Source: Myxococcales bacterium (GTDB lineage Bacteria; Myxococcota_A; Polyangia; Polyangiales; Polyangiaceae). From it: 64,000 nucleotides of DNA. The notes below the pieces were generated by a model. The model was not told the DNA's origin, ran no database searches, and saw nothing but the letters and a program-made list of their open reading frames with translations. The stretch covers positions 2,897,074 to 2,961,073 of the forward strand of contig JADJQX010000007.1 of assembly GCA_016712525.1 (NCBI GenBank). Direction: 5' to 3'. Shown piece after piece: positions 8,254 through 17,680 of the stretch (positions are counted from its first letter, which is position 1; every line of letters begins with the position of its first letter). Made by a program: the position numbers and the translations under genes.

Positions 8254-9741
8254 GTGACCCCCGAAGAGTACCTCACCTACGACGCCCTCTCCCTCGCCGA
8301 GCTCGTCCGCACGAAGAAGGCCTCGGCCCGCGAGCTGCTTCAGGTCGCGACCGCCGTGCTCGATCGCGAGAACCCGAAGATCAACGCGGTCGTGCACAGG
8401 CTCGACGCGCAGGCCAAAGCGGCGGCCGAGGCCGATCCAGCGGGCGCCTTCGGCGGGGTACCGTTCCTCGTGAAGGACCTCGACGGGGTGCTCGCCGATG
8501 CGCCCTACAACGCCGGCTCGCGCGCGCTGCGTGGGCACGTGGCCAAGGACGACACCGAGCTCTTCGCGCGGTACCGGAAGCTCGGCGTCGTATTCCTCGG
8601 AAAGACGAACACGCCCGAGCTCGGGCTCCTCGCGATCACCGAGCCGGAGCTCCACGGGCCGACCCGCAACCCCTGGAACCTCGGGCACACCCCGGGAGGC
8701 TCGTCGGGTGGCTCCGCCGCCGCCGTGGCCGCGGGCATCGTCCCCGTCGCGCACGCAGGCGACGGGGGCGGCTCGATCCGCATCCCCGCCTCGGCGTGCG
8801 GTCTCTTCGGCTTGAAGCCGACCCGCGGGCGCATGCCGCTCGGACCCCACAAGGGCGAAGGGTGGCACGGGCTCGTCGTGCCGCACGTGGTCTCGCGCAC
8901 GGTCCGCGACAGCGCCGCGTTCCTCGACGCGACCCACGGCCCCGACGTCGGCGCGCCCTACGTCGCCCTCGCCCCGAAGGGCTCGTTCCTCTCGGCGACG
9001 CTCGAGCCCGAGAAGAAGCCGCGCCTCCGCATCGGCTTCTCGGCGCGCTCGATCCTCGGCGACAAGACCCACGACGACTGCCGGGACGCCCTCGACGCGG
9101 CGATGAAGGCCTGCGAGGCGCTGGGCCACGAGCCGGTCCCCGTCGAGATCCCCATCGACCGCGACGCCGTGCGGATCGCGTACCTCACGATCGTGGCCGC
9201 GGGCGCGGCGTACGGCGTCGAGGAGCTCGCGCGCACGGCCGGGAAGCCCGTACACCCGGACGACTTCGAGCCGCCGACGTGGTTCCTTGCCCAGCTCGGG
9301 CGGGCCTTCTCCGCCCTGGATCTCGAGCGCGCGCGAGCCACCCTCTTCGCCGTGCAGCGGCAGGTCGGCCGCCTCTTCGAGACGATCGACGTGCTCTCGA
9401 CGCCGACGCTCGCGTATCCCCCGGCGAAGGTGGGTGAGCTCGCGCTGAAACCCGCCGAGCGTGTCGGCCTCCGTGCGCTCCGCGCCGTGCCCGCCAAGCC
9501 TCTCCTCGAGCGGGCGCTCTTCGAGCTCGCGAAGAACGCGCTCGAGCGGACGCCGAACACGATGCTCTTCAACATGACGGGTCAGCCCGCGATGAGCGTG
9601 CCGCTCTCCGAGAGCCGAGAGGGGTTGCCGGTCGGCGTGCAGTTCGTAGGAAAAATGGGCCACGAAGAGACCCTCTTCGCGCTCGCCGCCGAGCTCGAGC
9701 TCGCGAAGCCTTGGATCGCCCGACGCCCCAAGCTCCGCTGA
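8254..9741 (+). CDS. Amidase (amidase-signature family)
   Basis: 495-aa amidase-signature enzyme that hydrolyses a C-N amide bond. The Ser-cisSer-Lys triad can be placed at K74 (LVKDLDG), S150/S151 (PGGSSGGSAA) and the nucleophile S174 in GGGSIRIPAS. Length is normal. GTG 8254 follows AAGGTAGCCG. It is not linked to gatC or gatB and has no C-terminal GatA features, so a general amidase acting on small molecules is more likely than Glu-tRNA amidotransferase. Confidence 0.9.
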   Translation: MTPEEYLTYDALSLAELVRTKKASARELLQVATAVLDRENPKINAVVHRLDAQAKAAAEADPAGAFGGVPFLVKDLDGVLADAPYNAGSRALRGHVAKDDTELFARYRKLGVVFLGKTNTPELGLLAITEPELHGPTRNPWNLGHTPGGSSGGSAAAVAAGIVPVAHAGDGGGSIRIPASACGLFGLKPTRGRMPLGPHKGEGWHGLVVPHVVSRTVRDSAAFLDATHGPDVGAPYVALAPKGSFLSATLEPEKKPRLRIGFSARSILGDKTHDDCRDALDAAMKACEALGHEPVPVEIPIDRDAVRIAYLTIVAAGAAYGVEELARTAGKPVHPDDFEPPTWFLAQLGRAFSALDLERARATLFAVQRQVGRLFETIDVLSTPTLAYPPAKVGELALKPAERVGLRALRAVPAKPLLERALFELAKNALERTPNTMLFNMTGQPAMSVPLSESREGLPVGVQFVGKMGHEETLFALAAELELAKPWIARRPKLR

Positions 9742-9908
9742 TCGGCCGCGAGCGCGCGGGAGCGCGAGGCAGAGGTGGGAGAGGTATGGCGACGTATGCG
9801 GGGAAACCTCGCCTCGTGCTGTCGTCCTTTCCGGCGACGGCGCACGGAATCCCTCGTGCTAAAACAAGGTGTTGGGCGAAGGTCGCCCGCCTTCTTCCGG
9901 GAGATTCC

Positions 9909-11957
9909 ATGCACCTGTCGTCGCGCACCTCGGTCTGGCTGCTCCTCGCGTCCGCGTTCACCTTCTCGGGCGTGACGGGTCTCGGCTGTTCCACGACGGA
10001 AGAGCCCCCTCCAACCGACGACGCCGGTACCTCTCCCGACGGCAGCACGCCCTCTCCCGACGGCAGCACGCCCACTCCCGACGGCAGCACGCCGGACGCG
10101 GCGAAGCCCGACTGCGTGAAATCCGACGACTGCGCGAGCAAGGTCTGCGACGTCGCCAAGGGCAAGTGCCTCGAGCCCACCTGCGAGGACGGCGCGCAGA
10201 ACCAGGACGAGAGCGACATCGACTGCGGCGGCGCCAAGTGCAAGAAGTGCGACACGCAGAAGAAGTGCAAGGCCGGCGCGGACTGCACGAGCAAGGTCTG
10301 CAAAGACGGGGTCTGCCAAGCCCCCACCTGCACGGACACGACCGAGAACGGCACCGAGAGCGACGTCGACTGCGGCGGCGCGGCGTGCGGCAAGTGCGTC
10401 GATGGCAAGAACTGCAAGGTGCGCAGCGACTGCCAGAGCGACGTGTGCACGGCGGGCAAGTGCGCGACCCCGAGCTGCAACGACGGCGCGAAGAACGGCA
10501 CCGACACGGACATCGACTGCGGTGGCCCGGCCTGCCCGCGCTGCGGGGACGGCAAGGACTGCCTCGTGGCGAACGACTGCACGAGCGGCGTCTGCGCGGA
10601 CAAGGGCATGGGGCTGAAGTGCCAGCCGCCCACCTGCATGGACGGCGTGAAGAACCAGGACGAGACCGACGTCGACTGCGGCGGCGCGACGTGCGCGGGC
10701 TGCGGAATGGGCCAGGCGTGCCTCACCGGCTCCGACTGCGCGAGCCAGGGATGCAACTACAACAAGGTCTGCGCGGCCGGCCGTAGCTGCGTCGCCCACT
10801 ACGGCGGCGACACGTGCGGTGCGGGCGGCGAAGGCGGCATCGGCGCCGAGGCCTGGGAGGACTGCTGCACGACGGCGCCCGTCACCGTGGGTGGGAACAC
10901 CGTCCAGCTCGACAAATACCAGGTCACCGCCGGGCGCATGCGCGTCTTCCTCGAGAGCATCGGGTACGACGTGCGAGGCTTCGTCCAGGGCGCGCGCGCG
11001 GCCGGCAAGGTGCCCGTCATTCCGGGCAACGCGGCCGGGCGCACGGTGCTCGAGCCCTCGTGGGACCTCTACCTGCCCACGAGCTTCAACGGCGACAACG
11101 GCGCGGGCGAGCTCTCGGGATGCGCCCAGCGCGACTGCACCGGGGGCACCAACCCGAACTGCACCTGCACCCCTGGAACCGACTTCCGCGGCGTGTACAC
11201 GGCGGCGCGGCGACACATCGGTGGGTTCATCTTCAACGGCAACGCCCAGACGGGCACCGGCTGCTTCGCCGGGGCCCCGGGGACCCACGCCTACCGCTTC
11301 GATACCGTCGACGAGGGCATCGCGCCCGAGTTCGATCAGAACGTCTACGACACGAAGTCCATGCAGTGCGTCGACTACCTCGTCGCGCAGGCGTTCTGCG
11401 TGTGGGACGGCGGACGCCTCGAGACCCTCGCCGAGTGGCAGGCGGCGTGGGGCGCCCAGACGACGCCCCCGTGGCGCGACGTCGACGACCGCCTCCCGGT
11501 CCTGCCCGAGGAGCGCGGCCTCGCCACGAACCGCGGCGACCAGACGTACTGGGGCTGCCGCTTCCCGTGGGCCACGGACGCCGCTCACCCTCAATGTGGG
11601 CTCACGTGGGACATCGCCACGCGCTCCCTCGAGCTCGCCAACTACCGGTACAGCTACGAGTTCCCGAAGCTCCGGGCCACGCAGACCGACTACATCTCGT
11701 TCATCTCGGCGCCGGGCCGCACCCGCGGACGTGGTCCCGGCGGCCACGCCGACCTGCTCGGCAACAACTTCGAGCTCACGTCGACCGTGAGCTTCACGGC
11801 GAGCTACGACGCGAGCGGGGAGTCTCCCATCGAGGCGCGCCACCGCTGGAGCGGCAACGGCTCGTGGGAGGTGCACGGCTACAGCCGAGGTGGCGGCAGC
11901 ACGACGTTCCTCCTCAACAAGTACGGCAAGCTCGGGCTGCGTTGCGTGAAGCTCTGA
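9909..11957 (+). CDS. Cys-repeat lipoprotein with C-terminal FGE-sulfatase-like domain
   Basis: 682-aa predicted lipoprotein with its lipobox Cys at about residue 27 (TGLGC). A short Ser/Pro/Asp linker contains three SPDGSTP-type repeats. Then come four Cys modules of about 50 residues, each with a D(I/V)DCGG-x2-C-x2-C core, preceded by a half module. The last 300 residues resemble the formylglycine-generating-enzyme/sulfatase-modifying fold (DKYQVTAGRM near its start; GGRLETLAEWQAAWG; a terminal GLRCVKL), widely used in myxobacteria as a non-catalytic or ligand-binding C-type-lectin-like domain. It probably acts at the cell surface. A hairpin terminator follows. Confidence 0.8.
   Translation: MHLSSRTSVWLLLASAFTFSGVTGLGCSTTEEPPPTDDAGTSPDGSTPSPDGSTPTPDGSTPDAAKPDCVKSDDCASKVCDVAKGKCLEPTCEDGAQNQDESDIDCGGAKCKKCDTQKKCKAGADCTSKVCKDGVCQAPTCTDTTENGTESDVDCGGAACGKCVDGKNCKVRSDCQSDVCTAGKCATPSCNDGAKNGTDTDIDCGGPACPRCGDGKDCLVANDCTSGVCADKGMGLKCQPPTCMDGVKNQDETDVDCGGATCAGCGMGQACLTGSDCASQGCNYNKVCAAGRSCVAHYGGDTCGAGGEGGIGAEAWEDCCTTAPVTVGGNTVQLDKYQVTAGRMRVFLESIGYDVRGFVQGARAAGKVPVIPGNAAGRTVLEPSWDLYLPTSFNGDNGAGELSGCAQRDCTGGTNPNCTCTPGTDFRGVYTAARRHIGGFIFNGNAQTGTGCFAGAPGTHAYRFDTVDEGIAPEFDQNVYDTKSMQCVDYLVAQAFCVWDGGRLETLAEWQAAWGAQTTPPWRDVDDRLPVLPEERGLATNRGDQTYWGCRFPWATDAAHPQCGLTWDIATRSLELANYRYSYEFPKLRATQTDYISFISAPGRTRGRGPGGHADLLGNNFELTSTVSFTASYDASGESPIEARHRWSGNGSWEVHGYSRGGGSTTFLLNKYGKLGLRCVKL
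10033..10093 (+). repeat. Three tandem 21-bp repeats in the lipoprotein linker
   Basis: Copies of CTCCCGACGGCAGCACGCC begin at 10033, 10054 and 10075, an exact 21-bp period that encodes SPDGSTP-type heptads. The near identity at DNA level points to recent slippage expansion. Confidence 0.85.
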
Positions 11958-11980
11958 GCATGTAGAGTGCAAATAACGAA

Positions 11981-12006
11981 GGCCCCGGGGTGCGAACCTC
12001 GGGGCC
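11981..12006. terminator. Hairpin between convergent genes
   Basis: GGCCCCGGGG (11981-11990) pairs with CCTCGGGGCC (11997-12006), 9 of 10 positions matching, loop TGCGAA. It is placed between the Cys-repeat lipoprotein gene and the epimerase gene, which converge. Confidence 0.6.
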
Positions 12007-12051
12007 TCGGCGTTTCAAGCTTCGGGCCGCCGGCCCTGGGCCTCGCGAGCG

Positions 12052-12993
12052 CTACTTCGTGAACTCGCGGAAGGCGGCGAACGTCTTGGCGAGCCCCTCG
12101 CGGACCTTCACCTTCGGGTCGAAGCCGATGAGCTCGCGTGCGGCCTCGATCGAGGCGAGCGAATCGCGGACGTCGCCGACGCGGGTCGGGCGGTAGTCGG
12201 CCTCGAGCTTGATGCCCGCCTCGGCGCCGATGTACTCGAGGAGCTGGTTCAGCGAGATGCGTTCGCCGCACGCGATGTTGACGACCTGCCCCTCGAGCTT
12301 GTTCTTGGTGTTGGCGGCGAGGAGGTTCGCGCCGACCGTGTTCGCGATGTAGCAGAAGTCCCGGGTCTGCTCGCCGTCACCGAAGATGACCGGCCGCGTG
12401 CGCTTGATGGCGGCGGTGATGAAGTTCGGGATGACGGCCGCGTACTGGCTCGTCGGATCTTGGCGGGGGCCGAAGACGTTGAAGTAGCGGAGGCTCAAGG
12501 TCTCGAGGCCGTAGAGCGCCGCGCTCACGCGGAGGAGGTGCTCGCACGTGAGCTTGGACACCGCGTACGGCGACCTCGGCGAAGGCGCCATCGTCTCGAC
12601 CTTGGGGAGGGTCGGTGTGTCTCCGTAGGCCGACGAGCTCGCCGCGAACACGATGCGCTTCACGCCCTTGTGGCGCGCCACGTCACAGAGCACCGTCGTG
12701 CCCTGCACGTTCACCATGAGCGAAAGCTGAGGCGTATCGACCGACCGCGAGACCGAGGGGATCGCCGCCTGGTGGAACACTACCTCGATCCCATCGAGGG
12801 CCCGGGCCATGGTGTCGGGATCGACGATCGAGCCCTCGACGAGCTCGAAGTCCCCGGGCAGGCTCTGGAGGTTCTGCCTGCGCCCGGTGGCGAAGTCGTC
12901 GATGATGCGGACCTTCTCGCCGGCCGCGAGGAGCGCCTCGGCGATCGACGAACCAATGAAGCCCGCGCCCCCCGTGATCAGATACTTCGGCAT
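12052..12993 (-). CDS. NAD-dependent UDP-sugar 4-epimerase (WbpP/GalE type)
   Basis: 313-aa extended SDR. The NAD motif GGAGFIGS starts at G8, the Ser-rich catalytic stretch ASSSAYG is at about 118-124, and the Y143-x3-K147 dyad is in SPYAVSK. Features such as RYFNVFGPRQDP and GDGEQTRDF are typical of UDP-GlcNAc/UDP-Glc 4-epimerases, which supply sugars for surface polysaccharide. ATG 12993 follows GCGAGG. It is divergent from the Wzz-type gene, consistent with an exopolysaccharide locus. Confidence 0.88.
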   Translation of the reverse strand: MPKYLITGGAGFIGSSIAEALLAAGEKVRIIDDFATGRRQNLQSLPGDFELVEGSIVDPDTMARALDGIEVVFHQAAIPSVSRSVDTPQLSLMVNVQGTTVLCDVARHKGVKRIVFAASSSAYGDTPTLPKVETMAPSPRSPYAVSKLTCEHLLRVSAALYGLETLSLRYFNVFGPRQDPTSQYAAVIPNFITAAIKRTRPVIFGDGEQTRDFCYIANTVGANLLAANTKNKLEGQVVNIACGERISLNQLLEYIGAEAGIKLEADYRPTRVGDVRDSLASIEAARELIGFDPKVKVREGLAKTFAAFREFTK

Positions 12994-13318
12994 GGTCATC
13001 CTCGCTCTAGGCTTCGTCATCTAACAGGCCCCCGGCGGAGACTTCAACGGTTCGCGGCGACTGTCGGGAGATCACGAAAACGTTGCGTCTCGAGGGGGCC
13101 TCCGCGCAACGTGGGGCCCGCGTGGACCGTCGACCGGCCCCGACACGAGGGCGACGGGCACGGCCGGGATACCTCGAACCGGGCCGAAACGGAGCAAGAA
13201 TCATCATACATTTCGAGCATTTGCAACACGTGCAGGGCGGCGCCGAAACGGCCGATTGTGGCCCCCCCTAGCGCCCTGTATGCTACGGCGGCACCGTGAC
13301 TCACTCCCGGCTCCGCCC

Positions 13319-15176
13319 ATGAACACAAACCCGCACGCGTTCCCCCCCTATGGCGCGCCAGGTGGCATGCCCGGCGGCATGCCCGGAATGCCCCCCGCGG
13401 GCGGTCCCCCGGTGAACGAGCCCTCGACCCGCGACCGGATCAACCGCGCGAAGACGATCGCCCGCCGCGCGGCCCAGCACTGGGTCGTCTCGATCATCAT
13501 CCTCATCATCGGCTGCGTCGTCGCCATCGTGCTCGCGATGAACACGAAGAGCGTCTACCGGTCCGAGGTCGTCATCGCGTTCCGCGCAGGGTTCAAGGTC
13601 GGCAAACAAGACGAGGGCCCGGCCGAGCGCGCCGCGCGGCTCAAGCCGAAGCTCGAGGAGCAGGTGAAGAGCCGCGCACGCCTCGAGAAGATGATCAAGG
13701 AGTTCAACCTCTACGAGAGCACGGTCAAGTCGCAGGGCATCATCACCGCCATCGACGAGATGCGCGACAAGTACGTCGGGTTCCGCGGGAAAGACAGCGA
13801 GCGCTTCGTCGTGTCTTTCGAGGCGAACGACCCCGAGCTCGCCCGCAAGGTCACGCAGAGGCTCGCCGAATCCATCGTCGAAGAGTTCGGCAAAGAGGCG
13901 CTCACGCAAATCAAGCAGCAGGTCGAGTTCCTCACGGACCAGGAGACCAAGCTCCTCACCGAGCTCGACACCGCGAACCGAGAGCTCACGACCTTCCTCG
14001 CCGCGCACCCGGAAGTTCGCCGCCGAGATGAAGAAAACCGGCGGAATGGCTCCGGGGCCGGGCGTGGGCTTCGGAACGCCGACGGCACCGGGCGGCGCAC
14101 CGGGCGGGTCGCCGGTGGTGCTCTCGGCGGACCCGGCCCTCAACGCGCTCTTGCGCCAGCGCCAGCGGATCGAGTCGCAGCTCAAGGCCATCCAGGGCGG
14201 TGGCTCCGCGCCGGCGACGGTGCCCCCGGAGCTCGAGGCCCGCCGTGCGCGTGCCTCGGGGGAGCGAGACACCGCACAAAACATGGTCAACGAGGCCAAC
14301 GCCGAGCTCGGACGGCTCCGCGCGAGCGGCATCAGCGACGAGCACCCCGACATGCGCGCGGCCAAAGCCAAAGTCACCGCGGCCAAGAACCAGCTCGGGG
14401 CGGCGGAAGCCAAAATTCGCGACATCGACCAGGAGATCAAGCTCGCGCAGCAGTCGTCGACGGTGGCCCCTACGGCCGAGAACATCGACAAGCTCAAGAA
14501 GGAGCTCGCCGCCGTAGACGCCCAAATCGCCGCGGCGCGGGGCGTGAAACACACCGGCGACGCGGGCGGCAAGATCGAGGAGCCGACGGGCATCGTGGGC
14601 CTCGAGACCTCGTTCCAGAAGCTCCTGCGCCGTAGCCAAGAGGCGCGCACGCAGCTGAACGAGCTCAAAGAGCAGGTGAACAAGGCCCGGCTCGAGCTCG
14701 CCAGCGAGCAGGCCAAGTCGAGCGACTCGCTCGACATCGCCGAGGCGGCCTTCCTCCCGACGAAGCCCTCGAAGGGCGGAAAATCGAAGACCGCGATGAC
14801 CGGTGGTGGCGTGGCGCTCGTGCTCGCGGTGCTCTATGCCCTCGGGCGGGTGGCGTTCAGCGATCGCATCATCGATGCGGGAGACATCGAGTCTCTCCAG
14901 ATCATCCCGGTCCTCGGCGTGCTGCCCAAGATTCCCGGCGCCGGTGTGGCAGCTCCGGCCGCGGCGGCAGGTCAACCCCCTGGCGCTCCCGGGGGTCGAC
15001 CTTCCGGGCCCGGCGGCCCCCAAGGGCCCGGAGCCGGCCAGGGAGGTGTCGCTGGCGGCCCTGGCGCAGGCATGCCCCCCCATCGTGCCGGGTCAACCGC
15101 GCGCGCAAGGAGGGAGACCGACGTGAGGCTCCGAAATGCAGGTCCCGAGAGGGGGGTGAAGAGCCGTGGCGTATGA
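13319..15176 (+). CDS. Wzz/GumC-type polysaccharide chain-length protein (one frame break)
   Basis: About 618-aa inner-membrane polysaccharide co-polymerase. A Gly/Pro/Met-rich cytoplasmic N-terminus is followed by membrane segment 1 (about residues 59-77), a long periplasmic coiled-coil region, membrane segment 2 (GGGVALVLAVLYALG) and a Pro/Gly-rich C-terminus. The frame breaks at 14011-14012: dropping one G joins ...FLAAHP to KFAAEMKKTGG without loss. The tail also has a C7 run (15074-15080); one base fewer would end the protein at 15126 instead of overlapping the next gene. It likely works with the downstream kinase-like ATPase to control polymer length. Confidence 0.8.
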
Positions 15177-15993
15177 GTCTCCTTCCAAGACCCTCGTCGT
15201 CCAGCGCGGGGCCATGGTGCCGTCTTCCGGCGGAGGCGGGGCGATGGTCCCCGTCAGCGTGGGTGCTCCCGGTGCGGGGCCCGCCCCCGACTCGCCCGTT
15301 CGCGTAGTCCCCGCGTGGGCCGCGCCGCCCGACACGAAGGTGCTGGTCATGCTCGGCGACTCGGCGAGCGAGGCGACCACCTCGCTGCGCGTGCTTCGCC
15401 ACAAGCTCGAGCAGAAGCGAGCGGAGGGCATGTGGACCTTCGCGGTCACGAGCCCGAAAGAGCGCGAGGGCAAGAGCACGTTCGCGACGCAGCTCGCGCT
15501 CGTCTTGTCGGAGTCGCAGCGCGCGCGCGTGCTCCTCGTCGAGGCCAACTTCTACAAGCCTACGCTCGCCACGATCTTGGGCTTCCGCGTCCCCCAGGGG
15601 TACGGATTCTCCGCTCAGATCGTGCGCAAGATGCGCGGGAGCATGGAGCCTTGGTGCGTGACGGCGCTCGGGCCGGCGCTCCACGTGCTCGCCGAAGCGC
15701 CCGGCGAGAAGACGTTCCCGGAGACGCTCCACTCGACGCACTTCCAGAACGCGATCGGCTTCTTGGCGCGTGGGTACGACTTCCTCGTGGTCGACTCGCC
15801 CAGCATCCTCGGCTCGGGCGACATGAACGTCATCGAGAACGCGGTAGACGGGATCATCGTCGTCCTCAGGAGCAACCACTCCCGCACGGGCGACCTCCGA
15901 GATGCGGTGAAGCAGATCGGCGAGCGCAAGACCGTCGGGGCGGTGATCTGGGACTTCGAAGACCCCGACAGCCCCAAGAAGAAGAAGCGCTGA
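15166..15993 (+). CDS. CpsD/BY-kinase-like P-loop ATPase of the exopolysaccharide locus
   Basis: 275-aa MinD-type ATPase related to bacterial tyrosine kinases that partner Wzz proteins. A flexible Gly/Pro N-terminus precedes the Walker A (SPKEREGKST, residues 96-105); Walker A' is VLLVEANFYKP and Walker B is FLVVDSPS. Two things are unusual: the C-terminus has no tyrosine cluster, ending KKKKR, and Walker A' has Glu-Ala-Asn instead of Asp-x-Asp. It may therefore be a regulatory ATPase and not a self-phosphorylating kinase. GTG 15166 overlaps the end of the wzz-like gene, and its own stop overlaps the next ATG (TGATG). Confidence 0.8.
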   Translation: MAYESPSKTLVVQRGAMVPSSGGGGAMVPVSVGAPGAGPAPDSPVRVVPAWAAPPDTKVLVMLGDSASEATTSLRVLRHKLEQKRAEGMWTFAVTSPKEREGKSTFATQLALVLSESQRARVLLVEANFYKPTLATILGFRVPQGYGFSAQIVRKMRGSMEPWCVTALGPALHVLAEAPGEKTFPETLHSTHFQNAIGFLARGYDFLVVDSPSILGSGDMNVIENAVDGIIVVLRSNHSRTGDLRDAVKQIGERKTVGAVIWDFEDPDSPKKKKR

Positions 15994-17162
15994 TGCGCGG
16001 CTCGATGCTCGACCTTCCGCTCTGGAAGCTCGATCTCGGCAAGCTGCCCGGACCGCTCGGGAAGCTCGGTCGAAAGGAGCTGCACCTCTGGGTCGGCGGG
16101 TGGGCCAAAGACAGGCTCGAGCGGCGCGCTCGCCCGCGCTACTCGGGCACGAAGCACCTGCTCTTTTGCCTGTGCGATCACTACGAGCCGCTCCACGGCG
16201 GCGCCGACATGGACCGCGGGATCGAGCGTGTTCGTGCATGGCGCGACACCTACCCCGCGCTCGTCGATCGCTTCCGTGACAGCAACGGGCGGCCCCCGCG
16301 GCACAGCTATTTCTACCCCGGAGACCAGTACGATCCGCGCCTCGTGGAGCCGATCGCCGAGATGTGCGGCATGGGCCTCGGCGAGATGGAGGTCCACCTC
16401 CACCACGACGCCGACACGCGCGAGACCCTCGCCGAGAAGCTCGTCGCGACCCTCCGCGACCTCGACCGTCACGGCACGATGGCGAAGAAAGACGGGGGCT
16501 TCGCGTGGTCGTTCATCCACGGCAACTGGTGCCTCGCGAACGCACGGCGCAACGGCACGGCCTGCGGCGTCGACGACGAGCTCACCCTGCTCTACGAGCT
16601 CGGCTGCTACGCGGACCTCACCTTCCCCGCGGCCCCCGACGAGGCCCAGCCGCACATCGTAAATTCTATTTACTACCCCGTGGATCCCTCGAAAAAACGG
16701 GCATACGAGCACGCCCAGCGCGTCCGCGTCGGCACCCCGCGCGAGGACAAGGTCATGATGATCGAGGGCCCCATCGCCCTCGCGCTGCGCCCCGGGAAGC
16801 TCTCCGTGCGGATCGAGAGCGCGGCCATCGACTGGTCGGACCCGTACACGAAAGAGCGCCTCCACACGTGGGTCGATCAAGACATCCACGTCGACGGCAG
16901 GCCCGAGTGGGTCTTCGTGAAGGTGCACACCCACGGCGCCCCCGAAGCGAACGCGAAGGTGCTGCTCGGCGACGACGCGCGCGCCTTCCATGCGGCGATG
17001 GGTGCACGCTACAACGACGGGCGCGAGTGGAAGCTCCACTACGTCTCGGCGCGCGAGATGTTCAACGTGGCGCGCGCCGCGATGGACGGCAAGGGCGGCG
17101 ATCCGTCGGACTACTTCGACTACGAGGTCCCGCGGGCGGAGCGCTCGGCGCGCGGCGGCTGA
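15993..17162 (+). CDS. Polysaccharide-deacetylase-like protein of the exopolysaccharide locus
   Basis: 389-aa protein translationally coupled to the kinase-like gene. It carries clustered His/Asp motifs (CDHYEP, VHLHHDAD, FIHGNW) and an HTHG near the C-terminus, a pattern suggesting a metal-dependent carbohydrate-active fold such as the NodB-type deacetylases. The canonical NodB motif spacing is not evident, so the call is tentative. It has no signal peptide. Its position last in the wzz-kinase unit supports a role in polysaccharide modification. Confidence 0.55.
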   Translation: MRGSMLDLPLWKLDLGKLPGPLGKLGRKELHLWVGGWAKDRLERRARPRYSGTKHLLFCLCDHYEPLHGGADMDRGIERVRAWRDTYPALVDRFRDSNGRPPRHSYFYPGDQYDPRLVEPIAEMCGMGLGEMEVHLHHDADTRETLAEKLVATLRDLDRHGTMAKKDGGFAWSFIHGNWCLANARRNGTACGVDDELTLLYELGCYADLTFPAAPDEAQPHIVNSIYYPVDPSKKRAYEHAQRVRVGTPREDKVMMIEGPIALALRPGKLSVRIESAAIDWSDPYTKERLHTWVDQDIHVDGRPEWVFVKVHTHGAPEANAKVLLGDDARAFHAAMGARYNDGREWKLHYVSAREMFNVARAAMDGKGGDPSDYFDYEVPRAERSARGG

Positions 17163-17282
17163 CGGGAGCGCGGCGGGAGAGACCCCGTTCGTCTCGGGTC
17201 CCGGCCCAAAACCACCAGGCGGCCGACGTTCGAGGATCGGACCGTCGATTTCGAGCCCGCGCGGGCCCTAGCTGCGCAGGAA

Positions 17283-17313
17283 TCTTGGCCCCGAGCGGGG
17301 CTCTCGGCCAAGA
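17283..17313 (+). other. Hairpin just upstream of the small zinc-ribbon gene
   Basis: TCTTGGCC (17283-17290) pairs perfectly with GGCCAAGA (17306-17313); with a CC bulge the stem extends to 11 bp. It ends 7 nt before ATG 17321, so it either terminates the upstream gene or masks the ribosome site of the next. There is no T-run after it. Confidence 0.4.
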
Positions 17314-17320
17314 CTCGGGC

Positions 17321-17599
17321 ATGACCGAGGAAAAGCACTGCGTCGTGTGTGGGGCCCGAGACTCGCGTGTTCTCACGAAGACCCGGCTCGCGACGGGGGA
17401 CGTCGTGGTCGTGTGCGGCTCGCACGAGCTCGCGCACCTTCGCGCCGACGCACCGGCCGCCACCGTGGCCGAGCTCCGCACGCTCGTGGGAGATCGCCGG
17501 ACCGACCGCGAGCGGCGAGCGGAAGCGGACGAGCTCGCCCTGCACCTCCACCTCGCCTTCGCGGGCGAACGACGGGTTCGTGACGAACGCCGCTCGTAG
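17321..17599 (+). CDS. Small CxxC protein (possible zinc ribbon)
   Basis: 92-aa protein, family not recognised. It begins MTEEKHCVVCGARD, has a CxxC (residues 7-10) and a second Cys/His pair in VVCGSHELAHL (C32, H35), which could bind one zinc. The C-terminal half is a charged helix. A hairpin lies where the ribosome site should be. The ORF shows host codon use, but translation is not otherwise supported. Confidence 0.5.
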   Translation: MTEEKHCVVCGARDSRVLTKTRLATGDVVVVCGSHELAHLRADAPAATVAELRTLVGDRRTDRERRAEADELALHLHLAFAGERRVRDERRS

Positions 17600-17680
17600 C
17601 GGCACGCGCGCGCGAGGACCGCTACGAAATGCGCGGACGCCGGGCTTGTGACGGGAGGCGTTCGGCGCGAGAGTAGCGCC

